Shown piece after piece: positions 1 through 4,863 of a stretch of 6,604 nucleotides of DNA. The notes beneath the pieces are model-generated. The model was not told the DNA's origin. It made no database searches and was given only the letters and a program-made list of their open reading frames with translations. This DNA is from Candidatus Njordarchaeota archaeon (GTDB lineage: Archaea > Asgardarchaeota > Njordarchaeia > Njordarchaeales > Njordarchaeaceae). The translations under genes were made by a program, and so were the position numbers. Numbering within the stretch: position 1 is the first letter of the stretch; each line of letters begins with the position of its first letter. Location: NCBI GenBank assembly GCA_029856625.1, contig JAHKLG010000076.1, positions 1-6,604 on the forward strand, in the 5' to 3' direction.

Positions 1-1
1 A

Positions 2-100
2 AACTATATGCGAATTCCTAAGTTTAAGAATTACATGTCAACTCTGCATTATGTTCTCTCCAAAAAGCTTAGTAAAATACCCAATACTCTGGCATTATAG
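2..100 (+). other. Open reading tail at left edge, unidentified
   Basis: A frame open from the window edge ends with TAG at 98-100 and encodes about 32 residues, including IPKFKNY and LSKKLSKIPNTLAL. The composition is protein-like (basic, with hydrophobic spacing), so it could be the C-terminus of a gene starting outside the window, or a remnant like others in this region. I recognise no domain. It could also be a chance open frame; only the sequence to the left would decide. Confidence 0.2.
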
Positions 101-293
101 GGGGACTCGTGGGAATTAGAATATTCTTTAGCGTGTTATAACGACGCCCTACGATGACTATCTCGCTAAAAATTTCTCGAACTAGCTGAAAGGCCCTAAA
201 TGAGAGTAAAGAAGGAAGATATGAGGAGAATAAAAATGCGCCAAAGATGGAGAGGCATGTTAAGGCTCTAGTTTTAGTGTGGTCGCCTGAACC
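101..293. other. Gap without a supported gene
   Basis: No convincing gene is present. On the minus strand a frame stays open from just past the hepT remnant (near 293) to a TAA near 75; it has no good start and includes FQLVREIFSEIVIVGRRYN, which is protein-like but unidentified. On the plus strand, frames through 190-290 are short. The stretch may be degraded coding DNA, consistent with the broken genes on both sides. Confidence 0.3.
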
Positions 294-525
294 CTATGTT
301 GTGAGAAGTTTTAGTTTGGGAATAAGTGGGTTGAGAATTTTTCTTATATTTGGGTTGTTTTTTGGTGTTAAATAATCTATTGTAATGGTGCACTAGTCTA
401 TTTCTTAAACCGTTAGCCTCTACAGGTTTCTCCATTAAATTTTCGTTTATAATTCCTAGTTCTTCTACGGCCTCTATGTTTGTGTAATCGTCTTTTAGAG
501 GAATACCAGTATCCTTACATATCAT
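294..525 (-). pseudogene. HepT-like (HEPN/DUF86) ribonuclease toxin, broken remnant
   Basis: From an ATG at 525 the minus strand encodes MICKDTGIPLKDDY, then an EELGIINENL helix, then GLRNRLVHHY. The last part is the R-x4-H-x-Y signature of HepT toxins (R41, H46, Y48 counted from this ATG). HepT proteins are HEPN-fold RNases of about 110-140 residues, normally paired with a minimal nucleotidyltransferase (MntA) antitoxin. Here the N-terminal two helices are missing, with stops upstream in all frames. After residue 52 the frame ends in an unrelated tail, while a neighbouring frame (368-294) continues with NIRKILNPLIPKLKLLTT and stops, suggesting a frameshift. No MntA gene is visible nearby. 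A GGAG (535-538) sits before the ATG, so a short peptide could still be translated. Recognition rests on the motif and surrounding pattern; loss of function is inferred from the missing half. Confidence 0.6.
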
Positions 526-577
526 AGCTATTCACTCCTTTTCTATGCGCATTACTTTTTTCACGATACCTCTTTAA

Positions 578-658
578 ACGATTTTATTGAAAGAGCTTGG
601 AATCCATATACTGATTATTAATAATTTTGAGGAATATGAGAAATTAATCAGGTTATGA
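578..658 (+). other. Short orphan C-terminal tail upstream of the methyltransferase
   Basis: A plus-strand frame opens after a TAA at 575 and ends at the TGA at 656-658, six bases before the methyltransferase start codon. It reads LKELGIHILIINNFEEYEKL, which looks like a real helix-strand-helix protein end, but it has only a TTG (587) as a possible start. It may be the last piece of a deleted gene that once preceded the methyltransferase. It could also be chance, since the methyltransferase promoter and leader must lie in the same stretch. Confidence 0.2.
614..655 (+). promoter_or_regulatory. Possible box A and weak SD for the methyltransferase
   Basis: An AT-rich run TTATTAATAATTTT (616-629) lies about 40 bp before the TTG start, about right for an archaeal TATA element with a short leader. 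AGGT at 650-653 is the only SD-like match before TTG 662. Both are weak. Confidence 0.3.
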
Positions 659-661
659 GAC

Positions 662-1468
662 TTGCCACGGGTAAAGTTGATAGCTATACCATCAACATTT
701 ACCGCTGATGAGAAGAACTTATTATTAAGGACCTATAAGATAGGCATGGTTGCGAGAGCGTGCTCGACATTCGGTATCACTGACGTTGGGGTATACTATG
801 ATCCAGATCCCATGTTTGAATCACACGGGCTTGGAAGATTTATCGTTAAGGTACTCAAGTATTTGAATACGCCTCCATATTTGAGAAAAACTGCCTTTGA
901 GATTGATAATTCCCTTAGATACATTGGAGTAACAGAACCTCTAAAGACCCCTCATCATTTAGATAAGGAGTATAGGGTTCCCTATAGATACGCCTTCGTT
1001 ATCAGGGATGAAAAGAAAATGCTTAAAGTAACAGATGGTTCTCGAGAATACTGGGTTAGAAAATCTAAAGCTTATAAGGAAGGGGAGAGAATAGTCGTTA
1101 TTGATACTAAAAAGTTAGTTGTTGTTGACAAACACGATCTCCCGATATACTTTGGTTATGACGTTTTCTATTTCAATAGAGAACTCAAATATCTACTTAA
1201 AAAATTGCAAAATAGAAACTTTCTCATAATCGGAACTTCGCGTTATGGGGATGACATTCGAGACGTTAATATTCCAAGACGCGAGAAGATAGCTATAATA
1301 TTCGGTTCGCCATTTAGGGGACTAAGAGAAATTCTTCACGAAGAAAAAATGATGAAGTATTTCGACTATTATATTAACATAGTCCCTAACCAATTGGTGA
1401 AAACTATTAGAACGGAAGAAGCGATCTTCTATACACTAGCAATACTTCGTTATAAGGGAGTAATTTAA
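662..1468 (+). CDS. SPOUT-family RNA methyltransferase (Methyltrn_RNA_3, MTH1/C9orf114-like)
   Basis: This 268-residue protein belongs to the archaeal/eukaryotic SPOUT group of Pfam Methyltrn_RNA_3 (Methanothermobacter MTH1, human SPOUT1/CENP-32). Members are SAM-dependent RNA methyltransferases with a trefoil-knot active site, often annotated as putative RNA uridine-N3 methyltransferases; the substrate here is not established. The SPOUT fold is interrupted by an inserted domain: residues 5-85 carry the first half, including the family hallmark PPYLRKTAF (71-79); about 88-155 form the basic, beta-rich OB-like insertion; 185-268 form the knotted SAM site with IAIIFGSPFRGL (210-221) and VPNQLVKTIRTEEA (241-254). 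Length is normal and nothing is broken. The start is TTG, forced by an in-frame TGA six bases upstream; a second TTG (677) would delete the first strand. In Methanothermobacter the homologue precedes ribosomal protein L3; here a VapBC operon follows, convergently. Confidence 0.9.
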   Translation: MPRVKLIAIPSTFTADEKNLLLRTYKIGMVARACSTFGITDVGVYYDPDPMFESHGLGRFIVKVLKYLNTPPYLRKTAFEIDNSLRYIGVTEPLKTPHHLDKEYRVPYRYAFVIRDEKKMLKVTDGSREYWVRKSKAYKEGERIVVIDTKKLVVVDKHDLPIYFGYDVFYFNRELKYLLKKLQNRNFLIIGTSRYGDDIRDVNIPRREKIAIIFGSPFRGLREILHEEKMMKYFDYYINIVPNQLVKTIRTEEAIFYTLAILRYKGVI

Positions 1469-1737
1469 GAATGATCACTCTCAGAATATCTTTGAATAGC
1501 CAATTTCGCCTCTCTAATCTTTCTATTTCAAGATGATATTCTTTAACACTATACTCTATCCATGATCAGGGATTCTCCCTATCGTATCGCCCGATTCGCG
1601 TTTTAGGCTTTATCCTACTTATCTTTTAGCTTTACTATTAATTTAGTTCTTCGACACCCGATATATCCCAGTTGTCGTTCATATACTTCGAATGTTTCTC
1701 CATCTGCCGATAAGGGACAATTATTTCACTATCAGTG
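1469..1737. other. Gap between convergent genes, with minus-strand coding debris
   Basis: Nothing intact lies here. On the minus strand, after the vapC stop, a different frame is open through VPYRQMEKHSKYMNDNWD to a TAA near 1641, with a possible ATG giving a 21-residue peptide. Further on (about 1570 to 1480) another frame reads VKEYHLEIERLERRNWLFK after a TGA. Both look protein-like but I recognise neither; they may be remnants of minus-strand genes, as around the hepT fragment. I see no clear terminator hairpin between the convergent methyltransferase and vapC genes. Confidence 0.3.
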
Positions 1738-2130
1738 TTATATCTCGTCGCTGCGAAGAACTTTAACTAAGTCTTTTGCTGTGTTATATAGTTTCTGGTC
1801 GTTGGTTACGAGGATTAGATTCATCTTTTTTGCAAAATATAGATAGGCGGCGTCATAGAATGTGATTCTTTTATTGATGCTTATTTCCAGAATTCCCGCG
1901 GCGTCCGCTGCACTTATTCTTATAACATTCATTTTAGCAATGATATTACTGAGGTGCTCTAGGAGCAATTTAGCCTCATCGTTTTTCAATGATTTAAAAA
2001 GCACGACTTCTTTCCAGATAACATTGCCGATCTCATATATTGTGAGGTCTAGAATGTATTGGCCAAGAATATTATCTCTCCGCTTCCTAATAATGCCCAG
2101 AAGAGCATTTGTGTCAAAGAGATAACTCAT
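1738..2130 (-). CDS. vapC: VapC-type PIN-domain ribonuclease toxin
   Basis: The 130-residue protein is a full-length PIN domain. Characteristic acidic residues are all present: D6 in LFDTNAL, E33 in TIYEIGNVIWKE, D93 in TFYDAAYLYFA and D111 in LVTNDQKLY. PIN toxins of VapBC systems are Mg2+-dependent endoribonucleases that cut tRNA, rRNA or mRNA; the target here is unknown. Its ATG overlaps the antitoxin stop (ATGA), and a strong GGGAGGG ribosome-binding site (2134-2140) sits inside the end of the antitoxin gene, four bases from the start, so the two are translationally coupled. The toxin comes second, as usual for VapBC. No truncation is visible and the active site is intact, so it should be functional unless neutralised. 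Open frames on the opposite strand are shadows. Confidence 0.92.
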   Translation of the reverse strand: MSYLFDTNALLGIIRKRRDNILGQYILDLTIYEIGNVIWKEVVLFKSLKNDEAKLLLEHLSNIIAKMNVIRISAADAAGILEISINKRITFYDAAYLYFAKKMNLILVTNDQKLYNTAKDLVKVLRSDEI

Positions 2131-2366
2131 CGACCCTCCCTATCCTCCCTAATACTCCTAATAACACGATTCGCATCTATCTTAGCCAGTATATCAGAGC
2201 AAATCCTAATACTCTCCCTAACAAGCTCCTCCTCACGCTTCCTAACAGCTTCCTCAAGAGCTTCTCTAATTACCCTATTAATGTTTATCCCAAGTCTCTT
2301 AGCCTTCTCCTTTAATTCCCTAGGCACCTTCCCAGTCACAACCACAAACTTACCCAAAACTCTCAC
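2127..2366 (-). CDS. vapB: VapB-type antitoxin, ribbon-helix-helix family
   Basis: This small basic protein carries an N-terminal RHH DNA-binding fold: a strand GKFVVVTGKV (residues 5-14), helix PRELKEKAKRLGI (15-27) and second helix NRVIREALEEAVRKRE (30-45). A charged C-terminal tail (46-79) should bind and block the VapC encoded by the overlapping downstream gene. RHH antitoxins act as dimers and usually repress their own operon, alone or with the toxin. The start is uncertain. The GTG at 2366 gives 79 residues but overlaps the SD-like GGTGA; the TTG at 2357 gives 76 residues beginning MGKFVVV, lies 5-6 bases from that GGTGA, and fits the usual family N-terminus better. I slightly favour the TTG. 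Identification as VapB rests on fold and operon position. Confidence 0.85.
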   Translation of the reverse strand: MRVLGKFVVVTGKVPRELKEKAKRLGININRVIREALEEAVRKREEELVRESIRICSDILAKIDANRVIRSIREDREGR

Positions 2367-2393
2367 CTATTTCTTACTCAAAATGGGCATACC

Positions 2394-2405
2394 ATTTAAG
2401 TATTA
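2394..2405 (-). promoter_or_regulatory. Box A for the minus-strand vapBC operon
   Basis: Read on the minus strand the sequence is TAATACTTAAAT, a good archaeal TATA element. It sits about 30 bp before the GTG and 40 bp before the TTG start of vapB, which would place transcription initiation near 2373 with a very short leader that still contains the GGTGA site. Confidence 0.45.
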
Positions 2406-2416
2406 CCATATAGGCA

Positions 2417-2452
2417 ATGCATTTTTAGTGATGCATAAAATTGGTCCAAATG
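2417..2452. promoter_or_regulatory. Palindromes upstream of vapBC, candidate operator
   Basis: Two copies of the self-complementary hexamer ATGCAT (2417-2422 and 2431-2436) start 14 bp apart just upstream of the vapB box A, followed by TTGG-T-CCAA (2441-2449). RHH antitoxins bind paired short palindromes as dimers of dimers, so these could be operator half-sites. The spacing is suggestive, but hexamers this AT-rich also arise by chance. Confidence 0.25.
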
Positions 2453-2677
2453 GGATGCTTTTCACACTTTAGCTTATCAGATTATATGAATTTAATCTCT
2501 CAGAAAAAGTTTTCATTTTACGGCTTTGTTTCAAGTAATTTCTAACTTAATGTCTAGGCGTCATTTTTATGGTGGGGCGGACTCCCAATCCATAACCCGA
2601 GCAAGAATAGTACCTTATGGTTTTGTAATGCTATATATCTGTGATAATCCCAGCGGGTAAAGGGTCTTAGGAAGAAT

Positions 2678-2709
2678 ATTGTAGTCAAATGCACGGATTT
2701 GACTACAAT
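2678..2709. repeat. Perfect 13-bp inverted repeat with 6-nt loop
   Basis: ATTGTAGTCAAAT (2678-2690) and ATTTGACTACAAT (2697-2709) are exact reverse complements separated by GCACGG. The flanks continue as a weaker, gapped complement (a CTTAGGAAG-like run on the left, CTTCTTAG on the right). In RNA it would form a strong hairpin. It could be a transposon-end hairpin (as in IS200/IS605 elements), a structured RNA, or a protein-binding site. No transposase gene is visible beside it. Confidence 0.85.
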
Positions 2710-2779
2710 GTTTTCACCCTTCTTAGAACTATGCTAGAATGCTAGACGCTCAGTCAGTAGTATTAAAAGTGTAGGATCT

Positions 2780-2793
2780 TTAGGAATTCCTAA
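2780..2793. repeat. 14-bp perfect palindrome TTAGGAATTCCTAA
   Basis: The sequence equals its own reverse complement over 14 bases and lies about 80 bp before the second antitoxin gene, just upstream of a TTATAT box. This position suits an operator or activator site. Ten of its bases (GAATTCCTAA) recur at 12-21 near the left edge of the window, though there the other half is missing. Confidence 0.4.
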
Positions 2794-2841
2794 CCAAGCA
2801 ACTTAACTGGAGTTATATGAGCGTTATGTTTTTCTTATTTT

Positions 2842-2867
2842 CCCACTTTTATATTTTTGTGGGTGAT
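2842..2867 (+). promoter_or_regulatory. CCCAC/GTGGG inverted repeat over the ribosome-binding site
   Basis: CCCAC (2842-2846) and GTGGG (2859-2863) flank a 12-bp AT core (TTTTATATTTTT). The right arm merges with GGTGAT (2862-2867), the ribosome-binding site five bases from ATG 2872. As DNA this could be an operator; as RNA the arm would pair with part of the SD. The TATA-like core is too close to the ATG to be the promoter unless the mRNA is leaderless, which would make the SD pointless. Confidence 0.4.
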
Positions 2868-2871
2868 TTTA

Positions 2872-3111
2872 ATGGAAATTGTAGAAGTTGATAATCGTGG
2901 GAGAATCTTAATCAAGAAGAAGCTACGGGATAAGTATAATATCGTTACTGGGGGAAAGGTAGTATTGATAGAGAGAAAAGATGGAATACTAATCAAGCCT
3001 TTTAATAGTAGTTTAGAGAAGCTTTCTCATATTCTCAAGAATCTAAAGTGGGATCGTAAAGCCAGGAGGCGTGCTGAAGAATGGCTGTTGAGGGAAGGAG
3101 AGAGATCTTAG
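2872..3111 (+). CDS. vapB: AbrB/SpoVT-type VapB antitoxin
   Basis: The protein (79 residues from ATG 2872) begins with a swapped-hairpin AbrB fold: MEIVEVDNRGRILIKKKLRD (1-20), then KYNIVTGGKVVLIERKDGILIKPF (21-44), the pattern of AbrB-type antitoxins with the usual V-D-x-x-G-R-I start. The C-terminal part (45-79), ending in KARRRAEEWLLREG, is a basic amphipathic helix of the kind that wraps the toxin. The ATG was chosen over an upstream TTG (2857) because GGTGAT lies five bases before it and the family starts right at this strand. Its last 31 bases overlap the PIN toxin gene. It is probably the DNA-binding repressor of its own operon. Its fold differs from the RHH antitoxin encoded divergently, so the two modules should not cross-neutralise through a shared antitoxin family. 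Confidence 0.88.
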   Translation: MEIVEVDNRGRILIKKKLRDKYNIVTGGKVVLIERKDGILIKPFNSSLEKLSHILKNLKWDRKARRRAEEWLLREGERS

Positions 3112-3518
3112 TTGAGACGGATTTTCTTTTCGGACTAAATCCTGAGGATAGGCTTCATAAGTATGTTATTAGGCTAATTTCTCTTCATAAAAGAAAGAAA
3201 CTGCGGTGTTATTTAGCTGGGACAGCTCTCTTCGAATTTAGAACCGTTCTTTACTCTCATGGTTTAAAAAGTAGTGATGTTCACGAAGCTTTTCTCATAA
3301 TTCTCAACACTCTTGAAGAGAATGATGTTGATGTAATCTCTGTTAGGCCGAAACATATATTATCTGCTGATTATTTGAGAACACGATATCCAGAGTTAAC
3401 CTTCTTTGATTCTCTCCATGCGGGAGTAGCTCTTGAGGAGGGAATACCGCTAGCAAGCTATGATAGAATTTATGAGAGGATCGAAGAAATTTCCTGGATC
3501 AACTTAACCACGTTATGA
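3081..3518 (+). CDS. vapC: VapC-type PIN-domain ribonuclease toxin
   Basis: This 145-residue protein is a complete PIN domain with acidic residues D14 (LVETDFLFGL), E52 (ALFEFRTVLYS), D110 (TFFDSLHAGVAL) and D128 (LASYDRIYERI). Expected activity is endoribonuclease, held off by the AbrB-type antitoxin encoded just upstream. ATG 3081 is the only reasonable start in frame; GGAGG at 3065-3069, eleven bases upstream and within the antitoxin gene, is its ribosome-binding site, and the 31-bp overlap implies coupled translation. The leader MAVEGRRE before the first strand is slightly longer than usual. It is only distantly similar to the minus-strand PIN toxin in this window: the helical middle differs and a VETD motif replaces FDTN, so this is not a recent duplication. 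The target RNA cannot be read from the sequence. Confidence 0.9.
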   Translation: MAVEGRREILVETDFLFGLNPEDRLHKYVIRLISLHKRKKLRCYLAGTALFEFRTVLYSHGLKSSDVHEAFLIILNTLEENDVDVISVRPKHILSADYLRTRYPELTFFDSLHAGVALEEGIPLASYDRIYERIEEISWINLTTL

Positions 3519-3576
3519 CATTAATCTCACTATGTTGTAAATTTTTATTAACAGTTCTAGGCTTCTCTTATTGGGT

Positions 3577-3588
3577 AAATTTTATAAT
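3577..3588 (+). promoter_or_regulatory. Possible box A upstream of the recombinase
   Basis: AAATTTTATAAT (3577-3588) is the best TATA-like element in the 170-bp gap after vapC. It would start transcription near 3608-3612 and leave a leader of about 80 nt before the recombinase start, long for an archaeal gene, so the assignment is tentative. Confidence 0.35.
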
Positions 3589-3691
3589 TTCGCATTACTC
3601 GATTAAGAAGTTCAAGCATCTCTGATGAACTAACTATTTCGTATTCTAGCGTGAATCCGCATTTCTAAGAAATCATTAAGAGGAAATGATA

Positions 3692-4657
3692 ATGACTCAA
3701 ATGCTCCAAAGCCCGGCCATCGAAGAATTAGATGCCTTAATTAACGATTTCGTGACAATAAATTATAGTACTAAAGTGGCGAGGGAGAATGTTAAGTATT
3801 ACTTAGTCTGGTTAAAGCGGTTTCTCATAGAGAATAATTTAAGATTTGATGAGTTAAAACCTGCAGATATTATTCGATTCAGAACTTGGTTAAGTACAAA
3901 GAAAGGCCGACATGGTCGCCCCCTCGCACCGAAAACTATTAGGCAATTGCTTAGCCTTGTAAAATCCTTTTACGATTTTCTCGAAACCATTGGATATTAC
4001 AACCCATTTAAGGATCTTCCAACAGCTGCTAGGAAGAAAATAACTCCTAGAACAAAATCTGAGAAGGTGCCTCGTGAGTTTTCTGATGAGGAGCTTGAGA
4101 TGATATTCAGCTACCTGAGAACAGCTAATAGTGATGTTTATCTTGCGTGCTTGATTGCATTTGCCACAGGAGCTCGTCTACAGGAAGTACTTAATCTGAA
4201 AGCAGAAGATGTGGTGATAAAGGATTCGGGTGTTTACGTAATAATTCGAGCGGGGAAGGGTTTAAAGGAGAGAGTATCTATTGTTGGTGTCCCCTCAAGA
4301 ACCGTGGATGGGAAAGAAATAAGCAAGGTAATACCCAAACTTAATGAGGAAGCAAGAAAAAAGTTAATAGAGAGAGCAAAGGAGGTAGAGAAAGGTTATT
4401 TATTTGGGAACGAGCTTAGAAGGAAGAGAGTGCGCAAGAATATCCAACAAACACTCTATAGATTAAGTAAGAAACTTGGTATAGAGCTTCACTTCCATAA
4501 CTTTAGAAGCAACTGGGGAGCAAAAGCATTAGCAGCTGGTGTACCACTAGAATATGTCAGCAGACAGTTAGGACATGCGTATACTTCCACTACGGAAAGA
4601 TATTATGCAAGGGTAAAAGATGAATACGTAATAGCATTCATAAACTCCCTATTATGA
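3692..4657 (+). CDS. Tyrosine recombinase (XerA/phage-integrase family)
   Basis: This is a complete site-specific tyrosine recombinase. From ATG 3692 it has 321 residues; ATG 3686 would add two. GAGG at 3680-3683 is eight bases from 3692 but only two from 3686, so 3692 is preferred. Using numbering from 3686: an N-terminal SAM-like core-binding domain (about 15-110) and a catalytic domain (130-323) with R164 (ATGARLQEVL), K191 in the beta-hairpin (AGKGLKERV), H271-x-x-R274 (HNFRSNWGAKALAAG), H297 (QLGHAYT) and nucleophile Y306 (TTERYYARV), nine residues after H297 as in XerD. A charged insertion (about 203-250) between strand and H-x-x-R box lengthens the domain. It cuts and rejoins DNA through a 3'-phosphotyrosine. 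It may be an element integrase or a XerA-like resolvase; lacking an obvious att or dif site I cannot tell. It stands alone between a TA module and an sRNA. Confidence 0.92.
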   Translation: MTQMLQSPAIEELDALINDFVTINYSTKVARENVKYYLVWLKRFLIENNLRFDELKPADIIRFRTWLSTKKGRHGRPLAPKTIRQLLSLVKSFYDFLETIGYYNPFKDLPTAARKKITPRTKSEKVPREFSDEELEMIFSYLRTANSDVYLACLIAFATGARLQEVLNLKAEDVVIKDSGVYVIIRAGKGLKERVSIVGVPSRTVDGKEISKVIPKLNEEARKKLIERAKEVEKGYLFGNELRRKRVRKNIQQTLYRLSKKLGIELHFHNFRSNWGAKALAAGVPLEYVSRQLGHAYTSTTERYYARVKDEYVIAFINSLL

Positions 4658-4665
4658 AAATAGGG
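4647..4665. repeat. 7-bp inverted repeat across the recombinase stop codon
   Basis: CCCTATT (4647-4653) and AATAGGG (4659-4665) are exact complements around a 5-nt loop, and the recombinase TGA (4655-4657) lies between them. It could be a weak terminator-like hairpin or a recombinase-binding site placed at the end of its gene. No T-run follows directly, so termination is not well supported. Confidence 0.35.
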
Positions 4666-4724
4666 ATGTAAACTCATAACTTACCAAAAAATTAAAGTCT
4701 TGTGTGAAGTAAATCTAATGTAAA

Positions 4725-4784
4725 ATGAGATGATGATTGGGCTGCGGTGCTGAAATCTGATGAGCTGCCCACCACCTGATAAAT
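4725..4784 (+). ncRNA. C/D box guide sRNA (archaeal, double-guide)
   Basis: All four boxes occur in order with canonical archaeal spacing: C box ATGATGA (4730-4736), a 13-nt guide, D' box CTGA (4750-4753), a 3-nt spacer, C' box CTGATGA (4757-4763, consensus except the first base), a 12-nt guide, and D box CTGA (4776-4779). Such RNAs bind L7Ae, Nop5 and fibrillarin and direct 2'-O-methylation of the target base paired to the fifth guide position before D or D'. Guide 1 is TTGGGCTGCGGTG and guide 2 is GCTGCCCACCAC, so predicted targets contain CACCGCAGCCCAA (the G at position 5) and GTGGTGGGCAGC (the T at position 5). I could not assign an rRNA or tRNA target. A TATA-like AATTAAAG (4690-4697) lies at a fitting distance upstream. 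The ends are approximate. The two guides are themselves partly complementary. Confidence 0.72.
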
Positions 4785-4818
4785 ATTTTGATCAGCAGTC
4801 TCAACTCAAACCCTAGAC

Positions 4819-4862
4819 ATTTAAATTCTCTTACCTCCTATGACTAGATGAAGGTGGTGGGC
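4819..4862 (+). promoter_or_regulatory. Box A and ribosome-binding region of the broken integrase
   Basis: ATTTAAAT (4819-4826) is a good TATA element about 40 bp before the GTG at 4864, and AGGTGGTGGGC (4852-4862) provides an SD-like GGTGGTG. The same 11 bases are the exact reverse complement of 4767-4777 in the sRNA (most of the D guide plus the first two bases of the D box). Confidence 0.4.
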
Positions 4863-4863
4863 T

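Larger units (their letters stand above)
2473..2841. other. Intergenic region between divergent TA operons
   Basis: This stretch has no strong gene but holds the hairpin and palindrome listed separately. On the minus strand a small open frame from GTG 2694 to TAG 2554 would encode 46 residues including RWDYHRYIALQNHKVLFLLG, with a hydrophobic core; it starts inside the loop of the 13-bp hairpin and I do not recognise it. TTATAT at 2812-2817 is a plausible TATA element for the rightward operon. A weak tRNA-like anticodon-arm shape around 2578-2592 lacks the other arms and was rejected. Confidence 0.35.

Noticed and set aside
1862..2472. Three overlapping plus-strand open frames across the vapBC operon
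   Set aside because: They lie antisense to two well-supported overlapping genes, have low-complexity serine/leucine-rich translations, and have no ribosome-binding sites.
2578..2592. tRNA-like anticodon arm (CTCCCAA loop with a GGA/TCC stem)
   Set aside because: The stem is only 3 bp and no acceptor stem, D arm or T-loop motif surrounds it.
2847..2858. TTTTATATTTTT as the promoter of the AbrB-type antitoxin gene
   Set aside because: It would place transcription start at or past ATG 2872 and exclude the good GGTGAT site; TTATAT at 2812-2817 fits better.
3622..3632. TCTGATGA resembling a C box upstream of the recombinase
   Set aside because: No CTGA box follows at guide spacing and no second box pair is present, unlike the locus at 4725-4784.
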